The translations under genes were made by a program, and so were the position numbers. Below are positions 5,970 through 6,353 of a stretch of DNA of 6,353 nt, in pieces (position 1 is the stretch's first letter; every line of letters begins with the position of its first letter). Source of the stretch: Chloracidobacterium sp. UBA6041. GTDB taxonomy: Bacteria; Acidobacteriota; Blastocatellia; Pyrinomonadales; Pyrinomonadaceae. The notes under the pieces were generated by a model. It saw only the letters and a program-made list of their open reading frames with translations, made no database searches and was not told the DNA's origin. The stretch covers positions 1 to 6,353 of the forward strand of contig DIYZ01000053.1 in assembly GCA_002427845.1 (NCBI GenBank), given 5' to 3'.

Positions 5970-6353
5970 GTGAAGAATCAGTCGTATTCAGCGAGCTACA
6001 CGCGATTACCTAAATTTCGCTTCACCATCCGGACGTTTTTCTGTGTGCTCGCTGTCGCGATTTTGTGCCAGGTCGCGCTCCTTGCGGAGTCGGGCCCACC
6101 GCTCCGCACAGGTTTATGGGTGACGCAACGCGTTCCCGGAAATACAGCTGAAATGAGTGAGTTCGAATCCATGGTTCGAACAAACCCGAATCTTTCGGGC
6201 GTTTGCCTCCACATCGGCTGGAAAGAACTGGAGAAGGAATCGGGTCATTTGGATTTCAGCGCGATTGACAAAGCCGTGGGTGTACTCCGGACCAAAGGCA
6301 TGAAATATGAACTCAACCTCAAACCCGGGGCTGATACTCCGTCTTTTGTATTT
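5928..6353 (+). CDS. Secreted glycoside-hydrolase-like protein, N-terminal part, cut by window edge
   Basis: An open frame of 142 codons runs from ATG 5928 to the last base. Residues 1-14 look transposase-derived. Residues 31-35 are basic, followed by a hydrophobic core FFCVLAVAILCQVALLA (37-53), a likely Sec signal peptide cleaved near A53. The exported part, LSGVCLHIGWKELEKESGHL at 89-108, then DFSAIDKAV and a second strand ending LNLKPGADTP, follows the pattern of the first beta-alpha-beta unit of clan GH-A TIM-barrel glycosidases (a strand, then W..LE...G..DFS.ID.....L...GMK, then a strand). The catalytic residues lie beyond the window, so activity and substrate are unknown. The native start may be GTG 5970, giving a 16-residue n-region before the hydrophobic core; no strong Shine-Dalgarno sequence supports either start. 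It diverges from the PAP2 gene. Family assignment by pattern only. Confidence 0.65.
   Translation, partial: MDDLTEQQWNVIGEVKNQSYSASYTRLPKFRFTIRTFFCVLAVAILCQVALLAESGPPLRTGLWVTQRVPGNTAEMSEFESMVRTNPNLSGVCLHIGWKELEKESGHLDFSAIDKAVGVLRTKGMKYELNLKPGADTPSFVF

Noticed and set aside
1..6353. CRISPR arrays, tRNA or rRNA genes, replication origins
   Set aside because: No regularly spaced direct repeats, cloverleaf-like segments, rRNA signatures or DnaA-box clusters were seen on either strand.

Overview
The window looks like chromosomal DNA from a Gram-negative-type environmental bacterium with moderate GC content. Most genes lack a clear Shine-Dalgarno sequence, and several best starts are TTG. A soil lineage such as Verrucomicrobiota or Acidobacteriota would fit the mix of sulfotransferases, an odd small-molecule-type kinase and a secreted glycosidase-like protein. 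No marker gene fixes the phylum, so this is a weak inference.

Layout, left to right. (1) The left edge holds the N-terminus of a minus-strand kinase-like gene (1-194). It is a paralogue of the complete kinase-like gene further right. (2) A minus-strand class I SAM methyltransferase (236-989) lies just upstream of it, probably in the same operon, and is split by one frameshift near 738-745. (3) About 500 bases follow without a convincing gene. (4) A plus-strand HIPKTAG-type sulfotransferase (about 1497-2328) is also split by one frameshift, near 1627-1660. (5) A complete minus-strand APH/protein-kinase-fold phosphotransferase (2386-3522) converges on it. (6) An AT-rich divergent intergenic region contains a perfect 10-bp inverted repeat and an extra AATTGTWAC-like box. 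(7) A second plus-strand sulfotransferase of a different subfamily follows (3678-4697). (8) A minus-strand PAP2-family membrane phosphatase (4835-5572) has a BcrC-like PSDH motif and a GGA-loop hairpin beside its Shine-Dalgarno sequence. (9) A plus-strand ORF runs off the right edge (5928-6353). Its first ~14 codons read like an IS5-family transposase N-terminus, and it continues in frame into a signal peptide and the start of a glycoside-hydrolase-like barrel.

Taken together, two sulfotransferases, two related kinases, a methyltransferase and a lipid-phosphate phosphatase suggest a locus that decorates a carbohydrate, lipid or cell-surface molecule with sulfate, phosphate and methyl groups. 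The acceptor cannot be read from the window. No glycosyltransferase, PAPS-synthesis gene or transporter is present, so the pathway idea is inference. The two frameshifted genes and the IS-like scar suggest that parts of the locus are decaying or rearranged, or else that the assembly carries single-base errors.
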